This document shows positions 52,453-60,359 of a stretch of DNA of 64,000 nt, piece by piece (within the stretch, counting starts at the first letter, position 1; each line of letters begins with the position of its first letter). Location: positions 36,737 to 100,736 of the forward strand of contig CBFHXB010000006.1 of the NCBI GenBank assembly GCA_965659685.1, written 5' to 3'. The notes under the pieces are model-generated. The model did not search any database. It was not told the origin of the DNA and saw only the letters and a program-made list of their open reading frames with translations. This DNA comes from MGIIa-L3 sp11892u (GTDB taxonomy: Archaea; Thermoplasmatota; Poseidoniia; Poseidoniales; Poseidoniaceae). Both the position numbers and the translations under genes were made by a program.

Positions 52453-53048
52453 CAGTCGACACCCATCCATTTGTGGGTCTGGAGGGAGAGCCTCCATCCT
52501 GGTGCTGCCTTGACGATCGATTCGACGTCGGCAAAGGCACGACCGTTGTCTTCAACGGAGGAGGTATCGATGTAGCAGGGTTGCAAAAAGTGGTGCGTGA
52601 AACCGTTCCGCAGTTCGTCGTACATGGCGAGGTCTTGCCCAACGTAGACCACCTTCAATTCATCACCCTCCCTTTGGCGAATGGCGACGTCTGGATACAC
52701 CTGGTCTTTTGGAGATACACACACCCAATCGATGATCGAGTCCACGGCCACGGTTCCGTTTGTTTCAATGGACAAGGTGCACCCAGCATCCTTGAGGCGT
52801 TTGCCGATCGTTTGGAGGTCCTGTAGGGCCGGCTCTCCGCCGGTGAAAATCACGCGATTGCATCCAAACGCCAACACGCGTTCCACGATGTCGTCGATGT
52901 GCACCTCATCGTAGGTGAGGAAATCCGTATCGCACCACGAACATCGAAGGTTGCAGTTGCCAAAGCGGACAAACACGTGGGGCAGTCCAGCATGAAACCC
53001 CTCTCCTTGCACGGAGTGGAATATTTCGACGATGGGGTACGTGGTCAG
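52452..53048 (-). CDS. queE: 7-carboxy-7-deazaguanine synthase QueE, probable CTG start
   Basis: Radical SAM enzyme that contracts the pterin ring to 7-carboxy-7-deazaguanine. The cluster cysteines are C32, C36 and C39 in GNCNLRCSWCDT; the GGEPALQ and SIETNGT stretches follow. The conserved N-terminus TTYPIVEIFHSVQGEG has no ATG, GTG or TTG ahead of it. An in-frame TGA lies just upstream, and CTG at 53046-53048 sits at the same spacing from TGAGGTGA as the ATGs of rpl39e and rpl31e. A GTG at 53012 would delete the conserved YPIVEIFHS segment. With CTG the protein is 198 residues, normal for the family. The folE stop is 9 bp upstream. Confidence 0.87.
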   Translation of the reverse strand: MTTYPIVEIFHSVQGEGFHAGLPHVFVRFGNCNLRCSWCDTDFLTYDEVHIDDIVERVLAFGCNRVIFTGGEPALQDLQTIGKRLKDAGCTLSIETNGTVAVDSIIDWVCVSPKDQVYPDVAIRQREGDELKVVYVGQDLAMYDELRNGFTHHFLQPCYIDTSSVEDNGRAFADVESIVKAAPGWRLSLQTHKWMGVD

Positions 53049-53057
53049 GTCATCACC

Positions 53058-53627
53058 TCAGGGGTCGGCCCTTCGAATCAATTGCATGACTTCGGCCCTC
53101 GCTTCTGCTTTTTCGAAGAAGACGCCACGCATGGCACTCGTGGTCATGGTCGCATTCTGCTTCATGACCCCACGGCAACGCATGCATCCATGATGTGCTT
53201 CCAGGATGACGGCGGAGCCGAGCGGTTGGAGGTACGATTCGAGGTCGTCGGCGATGGACTTGGTGATGCGTTCCTGATTCTGCAACCGTCGTGCATGAAG
53301 GTCGACCAACCGGGCCAATTTGCTGATGCCAACGATTCGTTCAACAGGAATGTAGGCCACGTGCGCATGGCCAGAAAACGGTTGGAGATGGTGTTCGCAA
53401 GTGCTGTGGAATTCGATGTTGCTCAGAAGCACAATTCCATCGTACCCTTCTCCGTTGAAGGTGGCCGTGAGGATGGAGGATGCGTCGCCTTGGTAGCCCG
53501 AGAAGATTTCATCCCATGCTTCGATGACGCGTTCGGGTGTGCGTTCCGTACCTTCACGACCTTCATCGCCCTCGAGGTAGCGGAGCAAGGTGCGAACCGC
53601 CTGTTCAGCTTCGTCTTTGTTGACCAT
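53058..53627 (-). CDS. folE: GTP cyclohydrolase I, type IA
   Basis: Converts GTP to dihydroneopterin triphosphate, the entry step to deazaguanines and pterins. The 189 residues have FHSTCEHHLQPFSGHAHVAYIP with the zinc Cys/His and HHGCMRCRGVMK with the third zinc ligand. Many archaea use the unrelated FolE2/MptA type, so this bacterial-like form is notable. ATG 53627 overlaps the upstream RHH gene stop (TGATG) and has GGAGGTGA upstream. It is the first enzyme gene of the deazaguanine operon. Confidence 0.94.
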   Translation of the reverse strand: MVNKDEAEQAVRTLLRYLEGDEGREGTERTPERVIEAWDEIFSGYQGDASSILTATFNGEGYDGIVLLSNIEFHSTCEHHLQPFSGHAHVAYIPVERIVGISKLARLVDLHARRLQNQERITKSIADDLESYLQPLGSAVILEAHHGCMRCRGVMKQNATMTTSAMRGVFFEKAEARAEVMQLIRRADP

Positions 53628-53803
53628 CACGCCTCACCTCCACGTCGGCCGGCACGTCGATCAACGTCATCCAAATGATCCAGCATCTTTCTGCAGGCCG
53701 TCCGAATGGCGTCCGCCAGACTGACGAACTTTCCTTCATCGCCAACATGGCGCTCAAGGTCCGTTTTGAGTTCCATGGGCATGTCCAACGACACCTTCGG
53801 CAT
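53627..53803 (-). CDS. Ribbon-helix-helix (CopG/MetJ-like) regulator, 58 residues
   Basis: A very short gene starting at ATG 53803. The N-terminal strand MPKVSLDMPMELKTDLE is typical of ribbon-helix-helix DNA-binding proteins, with alternating residues that enter the major groove. The helix-turn-helix-like part follows (FVSLADAIRTACRKML), then a charged tail ending GRRGGEA. Its stop overlaps the folE ATG (TGATG), so it is translated with the operon. It lies just downstream of tandem 8-bp repeats that could be its operator. Autoregulation of the deazaguanine operon is inference. Confidence 0.75.
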   Translation of the reverse strand: MPKVSLDMPMELKTDLERHVGDEGKFVSLADAIRTACRKMLDHLDDVDRRAGRRGGEA

Positions 53804-53819
53804 GGCCTTGGGTCGAGTC

Positions 53820-53838
53820 GAGTATTCTTAGAGTATTC
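53820..53838 (-). promoter_or_regulatory. Tandem direct repeats at the promoter of the RHH-deazaguanine operon
   Basis: On the plus strand GAGTATTC occurs twice, at 53820-53827 and 53831-53838, separated by TTA. The 11-bp period puts both on the same face of DNA, and a partial copy GAGTC adjoins at 53815. On the minus strand the repeats lie 17-35 bp before the RHH ATG and contain the AT-rich CTCTAAGAATAC that probably serves as the TATA region. Ribbon-helix-helix repressors such as MetJ bind tandem 8-bp boxes, so this is a strong operator candidate. Confidence 0.6.
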
Positions 53839-53847
53839 GTCTGCGAT

Positions 53848-55032
53848 TCACGAAGGACTCAGAACCAAGTCCTCACGGTTGAATTGCCGTTGGGCATACC
53901 AAAGGGCCAATGCAGTGTACGTGGCCGTGGTGGACAACCAAATCAGGGTGTGCACGGGGTCAACTTGGTTCAGCAACAATTCCCGCATGGCCAACAAGAC
54001 GTTCACCACGGGGACCGCGAACCAAAATGCCTCGACGCCATCGAGGTTGATCACTTGAACCAAAACGGCTGGGACGATGACCGCAAGGCTGGCAGGCGCC
54101 AGCAATGCGCCGGCTTCTTTGACGGATTTTGAACGGATGGCCAGGGCCAGTTCGCTCGCGACGACCATCACCGAGAAGGCGAACACGGCGACGGTCAACA
54201 ACACAAGGGCGAATGCACCCACGTCTGGTGTGGACAGAAGCGATGGGCCGGCGAGGAAGGTCAGGGCAAACATCAACCCGCCAAGTTGCAACAACACGCC
54301 GATAAGGACAATGGTGGACACTGCCGCCCATTTTCCAGCAAGCAATTCCCAACGTCGTACGGGTGCGCAGAGCAGGGCTTCGAGGGAACCACGCTCCCGC
54401 TCGCCTGCGGTCATGTCGATGGAGGGCTGGATGGCACTTGTCACCACCCACATGGTCAAGATCAGTGGGATGAAGGAGGACAACAGCCACCCTTGCACTT
54501 CACCTTCAGAGGCCAGATCTTCTGACGCTGGATCGATACGAAGAGGATTCAGCGTCGTGGATGCATTGAGACCAGCCTCGCTCACCCGCTGCTCACGTTC
54601 AATGGATTCCCATTCCGACAGGGAAAGCAGGACACGTTGCCTTGCATCAGCACTCAAACTGGACGTTGACAGATGACGCAAGTGCACCTCGTGGACTTCT
54701 CCGCTAAGGTTCCATTGGACGACCATGTGAAGCGATCCGTTTCGTACGGCCTGATCGTCAACGCTGTGGTTGGACACCGCAGGACCAGGGATGACTTCAA
54801 CGGTCCTGTTTTCCAAAAGGTCGAGGAAGTCGGTCGGAACATCGTCACCACGGACCAGCACCTTCACCTCGGTGGCTGCCAATTCCTGTGCTTCACCACC
54901 GATGACCAAGGGGAGGCCGATGAACAGCAATGGAAAGAGGAGAAGCGGTACGAGCATCATCGTCAGAATGGTCCGCCAATCCCGAGCAAAGTCCACCAAC
55001 TCGCGTTGTGCGATGGTGGTGATTCGCTTCAT
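53848..55032 (-). CDS. ABC-2 type permease, NatB-like
   Basis: Membrane half of an ABC exporter, 394 residues. It starts MKRITTIAQRELVDFARDWRT, then has a first helix (about 23-48), a large outside domain (about 50-175), and a block of five helices (about 185-370) with the permease signature GERERGSLEALLCAPVRRWELLAGK. The pattern resembles NatB of sodium-efflux systems, but the substrate is not fixed. ATG 55032 follows the ATPase stop by 5 bp; TTG 55041 would overlap it. The ATPase gene is directly upstream. Confidence 0.86.
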   Translation of the reverse strand: MKRITTIAQRELVDFARDWRTILTMMLVPLLLFPLLFIGLPLVIGGEAQELAATEVKVLVRGDDVPTDFLDLLENRTVEVIPGPAVSNHSVDDQAVRNGSLHMVVQWNLSGEVHEVHLRHLSTSSLSADARQRVLLSLSEWESIEREQRVSEAGLNASTTLNPLRIDPASEDLASEGEVQGWLLSSFIPLILTMWVVTSAIQPSIDMTAGERERGSLEALLCAPVRRWELLAGKWAAVSTIVLIGVLLQLGGLMFALTFLAGPSLLSTPDVGAFALVLLTVAVFAFSVMVVASELALAIRSKSVKEAGALLAPASLAVIVPAVLVQVINLDGVEAFWFAVPVVNVLLAMRELLLNQVDPVHTLIWLSTTATYTALALWYAQRQFNREDLVLSPS

Positions 55033-55037
55033 TGCAC

Positions 55038-55808
55038 TCAAGGCAACACCACCATCCCTGCCTTGAATTCACGCGTTGCTTCTTTGGTAAGGCGAAGGTA
55101 GAGCGCCTCCAAGCCGTCTGCGTCATGGTCAACGAGCAATTGCCCGACTTGGCCGTCCGCGACGAGGTGGCCGTTGTGCATGACCATGGCCCGGTCGCAG
55201 ATCGTTGCTGCAGTCAGGTCGTGGGTGGACCAAACGACGCCACGTCCGTCTTCCACCAAGGATTCGATGAGGGCACGAACCGCCCGGGCACTGGTGATGT
55301 CCAGGCCAGCCGTCGGTTCATCGAGCAACAGCAACTCAGGTTCGTGCACCAACGACCGAATCAAGGCCGTCTTCTGCCGCATGCCACGGCTAAAGCCTTC
55401 TGTCCGTCGGTCGAGGGCTGCCCCAAGCCCCAACCGTAGCGCAAGTGATTCACTGCGGGACCGGGCAAGGCCGTCGTCAATTCCGAACAGCCTGGCGTGG
55501 AACCGTATGTTCTCCCAAGCGGTCAACCGGAGGTGCAGGCCGGTTGATTCTGTCATGACGCCAATTCTTCGTCGATGCAACGTCAAATCGCCGTCAGCAA
55601 AAGTTGCGGAGCCTTCGCTTGGGCGGTACACGCCTGCAAGAATCCGTAGGAGGGTGGTTTTCCCAGCGCCGTTTCCACCAATCAAGGCCGTGCTTGTGTG
55701 ACGATCGATCGTGGTCGTGACGCCATCCAGTGCATGCACGTCACCGAATTGCTTGCTGACCTTGTCCAACGTCACCAACGGCACCTCGTCTGGCATGTTG
55801 GTGCTCAC
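55038..55808 (-). CDS. ABC transporter ATPase, NatA-like
   Basis: ATP-binding half of the exporter, 256 residues. Walker A is GGNGAGKTT, the signature is FSRGMRQKTALIRSL, Walker B is LLLLDEPTAGLD, and the switch His is in WSTHDL. It resembles NatA and related ABC-2 partners. The GTG at 55808 overlaps the epimerase stop (GTGA), which favours coupled translation; ATG 55796 is possible. It works with the permease encoded just downstream. Confidence 0.91.
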   Translation of the reverse strand: MSTNMPDEVPLVTLDKVSKQFGDVHALDGVTTTIDRHTSTALIGGNGAGKTTLLRILAGVYRPSEGSATFADGDLTLHRRRIGVMTESTGLHLRLTAWENIRFHARLFGIDDGLARSRSESLALRLGLGAALDRRTEGFSRGMRQKTALIRSLVHEPELLLLDEPTAGLDITSARAVRALIESLVEDGRGVVWSTHDLTAATICDRAMVMHNGHLVADGQVGQLLVDHDADGLEALYLRLTKEATREFKAGMVVLP

Positions 55809-56248
55809 GCTCCGTGGCCGGGGCTGGCCAATTCAACCAGCACGCCGCCGGTGGATTTGGGATGGACAAAGGCAATGCGCATGCCTCCTGCCCCTTGGCG
55901 AGGTGTTTCGTCAATCATCCTCACGCCGTTCTCCATAAGGTGGCGGATCAAACCGTCCAAATCACCGACACGGAAACAGACCTGTTGAACGCCCGGCCCA
56001 CGGCGTTCAAGGAAGCGTCCGATGGGCGTGTCTGGACCGGTCGGTTCCAACAATTCGATGCGAGCTGGAGGGCGCGTCCCTTGGTCATTGGTGGCAAAGA
56101 ATCGGGTCACAACGCCTTGGTCTTCGACCCGTTCGTCGTGATCACCTTGGACGAGTCCCAGGAGGGTCCAAAATGGAGCGGCCGTGTCAAGAAGCGGTGC
56201 AGCGACCCCAATGTGATCGAGCGTAATCGGTCCAAACGTCATGATCAT
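55805..56248 (-). CDS. mce: Methylmalonyl-CoA epimerase
   Basis: Interconverts the R and S forms of methylmalonyl-CoA. The 147 residues form a glyoxalase-fold protein with LDHIGVAAPLL near the start (metal His), HLMENGVRMIDETPRQGAGG and FVHPKSTGGVLVEL with the metal Glu at the end. It directly follows the mutase gene (3-bp spacer), the usual partner, giving a propionate/odd-chain or branched amino acid route to succinyl-CoA. ATG 56248 is used; ATG 56242 is possible. Confidence 0.93.
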   Translation of the reverse strand: MIMTFGPITLDHIGVAAPLLDTAAPFWTLLGLVQGDHDERVEDQGVVTRFFATNDQGTRPPARIELLEPTGPDTPIGRFLERRGPGVQQVCFRVGDLDGLIRHLMENGVRMIDETPRQGAGGMRIAFVHPKSTGGVLVELASPGHGA

Positions 56249-56251
56249 CCC

Positions 56252-57835
56252 TCAAAATCCACTTGGTGGTGTGTACTCACCGAACACGTCACGAAGCACG
56301 CCGCAAATCTCACCCACGGTGGCCTCTGACCGGACGGCTTCAAGCACCAAGGGCATCAGGTTCGATGTTCCCGAAGCACCGTTCCTGAGGGCGGTGAGCG
56401 CCAGTTCAACTCGAGGCTGATCACGTCGGCTTCGAACCTTCTTGAGTCGAGCCTCCTGAGCTTTGGCCAAATCAGCGTCAATCGTTTGCACAGGAGGTGA
56501 CGTCGATTCTTCCATCGTGTGGACGTTCACGCCCACGATGTGTCGCGTGCCGGTCTCCAACGACCGTTGATGTGCGAAGGCAGCCTTGTGGATTTCCCGC
56601 TGCTGATAGCCTGCTTCGACCGCTTTCAGGGCGCCACCTTTTCCTGCAATGATGTCGAGTTCATTCTTGACTTCATCGACCATCATGGACGTCAGCCGTT
56701 CAACGTGGTAAGATCCACCAAGTGGATCGACCACGTCCGCCGCACCGGACTCTTCTGCAATGATCTGCTGGGTGCGGAGGGCCACCGTGGCCGAGGCTTC
56801 TGTCGGCAAGCCAAGTGCCTCGTCGTAGGAATTGGTGTGCAAGGATTGGGTGCCTCCACAGACCGCTGCCAGGGCTTGAATCGTGACGCGCGCAATGTTG
56901 TTCAAGGGCTGTTGGGCGGTGAGGGAAACACCCGCAACTTGGGTATGGAAGCGGAGCATCGATGATTTTGGGTGCTTGGGCGCGTACCGTTCGGTCATCA
57001 AATCGTGCCAGAGAACACGGGCAGCCCTGAACTTCGCCACTTCCTCGAAGAAATCATTATGGCAATTGAAGAAGAACGACAAGCGAGGAGCAAATGCATC
57101 CACGTCGAGACCGCGTGCGATGGCATCATCGACGTATTGCAAAGCGTTGGCCAACGTGAAGGACAACTCTTGGGCCGCCGTTGAACCGGCTTCCCTGATG
57201 TGATAACCGGAGATGCTGATGGTGTTCCATCGCGGGACGTGTTCAGCACAATGCTCGAAGATGTCACTGATCAAACGCATGCTTGGTTGTGGTGGGAAGA
57301 TGTACGTCCCACGTGCGATGTACTCCTTGAGGATGTCATTTTGAATGGTGCCAGAAATGGCGTTGGCAGGCACACCTTGCTCTTCAGCAACGACGATGTA
57401 CATGGCGAGGAGAACGATGGCCGGTGCGTTGATCGTCATCGACGTGGACACTTTGTCGAGAGGAATCTCGTGCAACAACTCTCGCATGTCTTCAAGGGTG
57501 GAAATTGAGACACCGACCCGTCCGACTTCGCCCATGGACAGCGGGTCGTCAGCATCCAGGCCGAGCTGCGTCGGGAGGTCAAAAGCAACAGACAGTCCTT
57601 TTTGGCCGCGATCCAGAAGAAGACGGAACCGTTCGTTGGTGGCCGATGCAGATGAAAAACCAGCATATTGCCGCATGGTCCAACGTCGCTGCGTGTACAT
57701 CGTACGATGGATGCCTCGGGCATAGGGCGCCATCCCCGGCTCTCCAAGGCCGTGATGGTTCTCTGGGACGCTGTTCGCCGTGCTAAAGAGTTCCAACGGA
57801 AGACCGCCAAGGGTGTGACCGTTCGGCTCGTCCAT
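56252..57835 (-). CDS. mcmA1: Methylmalonyl-CoA mutase, catalytic (alpha) subunit without B12 domain
   Basis: Isomerises methylmalonyl-CoA to succinyl-CoA with adenosylcobalamin. The 527 residues match the split archaeal catalytic subunit: MYTQRRWTMRQYAGFSSA, SVAFDLPTQLG, SGTIQNDILKEY, NTISISGYHIREAG and TQSLHTNSYDEALGLPTE. The DxHxxG cobalamin-binding domain is absent and must be encoded elsewhere as a separate subunit, as is common in archaea. ATG 57835 is the clear start. Mce follows, supporting a propionyl-CoA pathway. Confidence 0.94.
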   Translation of the reverse strand: MDEPNGHTLGGLPLELFSTANSVPENHHGLGEPGMAPYARGIHRTMYTQRRWTMRQYAGFSSASATNERFRLLLDRGQKGLSVAFDLPTQLGLDADDPLSMGEVGRVGVSISTLEDMRELLHEIPLDKVSTSMTINAPAIVLLAMYIVVAEEQGVPANAISGTIQNDILKEYIARGTYIFPPQPSMRLISDIFEHCAEHVPRWNTISISGYHIREAGSTAAQELSFTLANALQYVDDAIARGLDVDAFAPRLSFFFNCHNDFFEEVAKFRAARVLWHDLMTERYAPKHPKSSMLRFHTQVAGVSLTAQQPLNNIARVTIQALAAVCGGTQSLHTNSYDEALGLPTEASATVALRTQQIIAEESGAADVVDPLGGSYHVERLTSMMVDEVKNELDIIAGKGGALKAVEAGYQQREIHKAAFAHQRSLETGTRHIVGVNVHTMEESTSPPVQTIDADLAKAQEARLKKVRSRRDQPRVELALTALRNGASGTSNLMPLVLEAVRSEATVGEICGVLRDVFGEYTPPSGF

Positions 57836-57877
57836 GGGCGATAGGGCACCGAAGCGCCCCTTGAACCCTCGTCCCTC

Positions 57878-58375
57878 TCAGTGGTGGACGCCGCCTTTGC
57901 CGTGCACGTGACCGTGCGACAATTCGGCATCCTCTGCGGCCCGAACCTCAACGACTTCCACGGAGAACATGAGGCTCTTTCCGGCCAACTGGTGGTTGAA
58001 ATCCGCCTTGATGATGTCGTCGCCAACTTCAACGATGGAGAAGGGGCGAGGTCCATCGACCATGTCGGCGACCAACGTCATGCCGACCTCAAGAGGCACC
58101 TCGGCTTCAACGGCCGCAAAGTGTTCGCGTGGAAAGGTGGTGACGTTCTCGTCTTGGCGTTCTCCATACGCGCGCTCGGGTTCGAGCGTGAAGGTGCGAC
58201 GCTCGCCGACCTTTGCGCCCATCATCTCTTCTTCAAAACCTGGAATCATTTGGCGGTGTCCAACGAGGAACACCAAGGGGTCTCGACCTTCGCTGCTGTC
58301 GAACACCTCTCCTGAATCAGGCAAGGTTCCTGTATAGTGAACGGTGGCAACGGCGTTGTTCTGAATGGTGTCCAT
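57878..58375 (-). CDS. FKBP-type peptidyl-prolyl isomerase, SlyD-like
   Basis: A 165-residue protein-folding helper. The FKBP core VATVHYTGTLPDSGEVFDSS is followed by the inserted flap (about 75-130), and PLVFLVGHRQMIPGFEEEMMG carries the active-site region. The tail is His-rich (HGHVHGKGGVHH), which in SlyD proteins binds nickel or other metals. ATG 58375 follows the preceding gene's stop by 6 bp. The mutase starts 42 bp downstream. Confidence 0.9.
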   Translation of the reverse strand: MDTIQNNAVATVHYTGTLPDSGEVFDSSEGRDPLVFLVGHRQMIPGFEEEMMGAKVGERRTFTLEPERAYGERQDENVTTFPREHFAAVEAEVPLEVGMTLVADMVDGPRPFSIVEVGDDIIKADFNHQLAGKSLMFSVEVVEVRAAEDAELSHGHVHGKGGVHH

Positions 58376-58381
58376 CGTGAT

Positions 58382-59245
58382 TCATCTCCTTGTTTCCAAA
58401 CGTCGTAGGAAGCGCTGAAGATCAGCGGCAACCGTGGCTGGAAGGATACCCTCGGCTTCTTTCTCCTCGATGTATTCAAGGGCGGCCTCGTAGGAGATTC
58501 GTTCACCCTTGGCCCAAATCTGGCCGAGAAGGTTGGATCGATGTTCCTCAGGGACACCGGGGTCTGCAAGCATGTCCCGAGCGGCGTATTTGTACTCCAG
58601 GTACTTTTGCCGGTTGAGTTTCTTGACCTGCTTTTGCCGGCCGCCGCCCTTCTTCTCCCGAGATCCACGGCGACGTTGTCCGGTCGTTTTGGCCACGGGT
58701 TTGATGGCGATTTGACGGAACACGTTCTGAGTCCCCGTTGAGGGCGACTCCGGAGCGTCGTCCTCTCGTGATGCGACGGGGAGTTCTGTGGCCGGTTCAA
58801 GAGGGGCCGCGGCGGCGGTCACCGTGCTGGTTGCCTCGGAGATCACCACTGGAGCCTCAGGGGCGGGTGCATTGGCCTTGAGAATGGATTGTGCGGCCGC
58901 CTTGTTCTCTTGCGAGAGTCGAGCCAGCCTTTCTCGCTCTGTTTCGACGGGTTCCTTGGGACCGACGGATTCCGGTGCCGTCGTGGGCACCGTCGACTCA
59001 ACATCGACCGTCGCACTAGCCTTGTCTTGGAGCGCTTTCTGAGCTTCTGCGGCCTTGCGCATCAGTTCATTTTGCCCTTGACCTTGGGGGCCGGAACGTG
59101 TGACGGCCGTCCGTTGCTGTTGAGTTTCTGCGTCCCTTGCACGCTTGGCGCTTTCCTCGCGCCTGCGTTGTCGTTCGGCTCCAGCGTTTTGTGCAAATGG
59201 GTTCAGTGGTTCGCGACGACGTCCACGACCACCTCGACCTTGCAC
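58382..59245 (-). CDS. Unknown low-complexity Arg/Ala/Gln-rich protein with helical C-terminus
   Basis: A 287-residue cytoplasmic protein. The N-terminal part is Gly/Arg-rich (GRGGRGRRRE), the middle is low in complexity and rich in Ala, Pro, Thr and Glu, and the last 90 residues form a compact helical region after a basic stretch (KKGGGRQKQVKKLNRQKY). The basic patches suggest nucleic acid binding. The start is GTG 59245 (no ATG fits), with a TATA-like element upstream. It probably heads the FKBP-mutase-epimerase-ABC run. Confidence 0.6.
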   Translation of the reverse strand: MQGRGGRGRRREPLNPFAQNAGAERQRRREESAKRARDAETQQQRTAVTRSGPQGQGQNELMRKAAEAQKALQDKASATVDVESTVPTTAPESVGPKEPVETERERLARLSQENKAAAQSILKANAPAPEAPVVISEATSTVTAAAAPLEPATELPVASREDDAPESPSTGTQNVFRQIAIKPVAKTTGQRRRGSREKKGGGRQKQVKKLNRQKYLEYKYAARDMLADPGVPEEHRSNLLGQIWAKGERISYEAALEYIEEKEAEGILPATVAADLQRFLRRLETRR

Positions 59246-59277
59246 GATGCTGCCTCAGGAGGTGGCCTGAACGACCG

Positions 59278-59287
59278 CATAAAAAGG
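59278..59287 (-). promoter_or_regulatory. TATA-like element before the minus-strand FKBP-mutase run
   Basis: On the minus strand this reads CCTTTTTATG, lying about 38 bp before GTG 59245 and predicting a transcript start near 59257. It is the only AT-rich element in the 56-bp gap after kae1. Confidence 0.4.
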
Positions 59288-59301
59288 GTTGGCCGAGGAA
59301 C

Positions 59302-60309
59302 TCACCAAACGATGGGCGTCGCATCGGTCCGAAGCCCAGGGTCGACCGCAGACTCTCGGAGGGACGTGGTCCTGCCTGCTCCCAATTCCAGCCATCCAAG
59401 TTGAGCGATCATCGTACCGTTGTCAATGCAATACATTCTGGGCGGCGCATGGCTCGTTCCTTCTCGCTCGCCCGCCATGATGGTGCACATGTCGCGCAAG
59501 CGCTGGTTGCAGGCCACGCCACCACCAAGCAACAGTTCGTGCTTTCCGGCATGGGCCATGGCCCGTTCAGCGACCTCCACGCAAGCTGCAAAAGCGTGCT
59601 CTTGAAGCGACCAACACACTGCATCAAAGGGGACGCCACGGTTGACGAGGGAGACCGCAGCGGTCATCAATCCAGAAAAGGCCATGTCCATGCCACGCAC
59701 CGCGTACGGGAGTTCAAGGCCTTCGAGGGAGGCATCAGGGTTGGCTTCAAGGTAGGCACGGGCGTGTTGTTCAATCACTGGACCCCCGGGGAACGGATGG
59801 CCGAATTTCCGAGCGAATTTGTCAAGCATGTTGCCGATGCCAATGTCGAGCGTCTCGCCCAAGACTCGGTATCGCCCGTCTAGACGGGTGATGGCCTGCG
59901 TGTTTCCTCCAGAGACGTAAAGCAACACGGGATCGTCACAATCGCATTCCGAACGGCCGATTTCGATGTGCGCCACACAGTGGTTGACACCGATGAGCGG
60001 GACATCGTGGGCGGCGGCAATCGCACGCGCAATACCGGCACCGACCTGCAGGCATGGACCCATCCCAGGCCCCTGTGAATAGGCCACTCCACCAAGATCG
60101 TTGAGGGACAAGTCGTGCTTCTCCAGCAACGTGTTCAACAAACCCGACGCGACATCCCTGTGGTGGTCAGCGGCTTCACGAGGATGGATTCCCCCTTCCG
60201 TCGGCCGGATGGTGTCAATCGCCGCAGGTAAAGCACGTCCGTTCGATTGAACGGCCCCAAAGGAGAGGGTATGCGCCGTGGACTCGAGCCCTAAGACCCA
60301 ACCTGCCAT
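59302..60309 (-). CDS. kae1: tRNA threonylcarbamoyladenosine synthase subunit Kae1 (TsaD family)
   Basis: Catalytic subunit of the KEOPS complex, which makes the t6A modification of ANN-decoding tRNAs. The 335 residues open GWVLGLESTAHTLSFGAV; the iron-binding H110 and H114 are in VNHCVAHIEIG. LLYVSGGNTQ, FPGGPVIEQ and LLLGGGVACNQRL follow, as in Kae1. No Bud32 kinase domain is fused, unlike in some archaea. ATG 60309 is chosen because the family begins with this strand; the upstream frame extends over the divergent hutI side. Confidence 0.95.
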   Translation of the reverse strand: MAGWVLGLESTAHTLSFGAVQSNGRALPAAIDTIRPTEGGIHPREAADHHRDVASGLLNTLLEKHDLSLNDLGGVAYSQGPGMGPCLQVGAGIARAIAAAHDVPLIGVNHCVAHIEIGRSECDCDDPVLLYVSGGNTQAITRLDGRYRVLGETLDIGIGNMLDKFARKFGHPFPGGPVIEQHARAYLEANPDASLEGLELPYAVRGMDMAFSGLMTAAVSLVNRGVPFDAVCWSLQEHAFAACVEVAERAMAHAGKHELLLGGGVACNQRLRDMCTIMAGEREGTSHAPPRMYCIDNGTMIAQLGWLELGAGRTTSLRESAVDPGLRTDATPIVW

Positions 60310-60324
60310 GGCCTTCGGTGGTGA

Positions 60325-60337
60325 TGATGATTCATCA
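60325..60337. promoter_or_regulatory. Palindrome between kae1 and hutI
   Basis: TGATGATTCATCA is an inverted repeat of TGATGA around a single T, in the 50-bp gap between the divergent kae1 and hutI starts. It may be an operator, but if hutI starts upstream of 60360 it would be coding. Confidence 0.25.
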
Positions 60338-60359
60338 ACCCTCACCTTCTGGGGTGGTC

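Noticed and set aside
53012..53012. GTG start for queE
   Set aside because: It cuts off the conserved YPIVEIFHS segment; the CTG at 53048 fits the ribosome-binding spacing.
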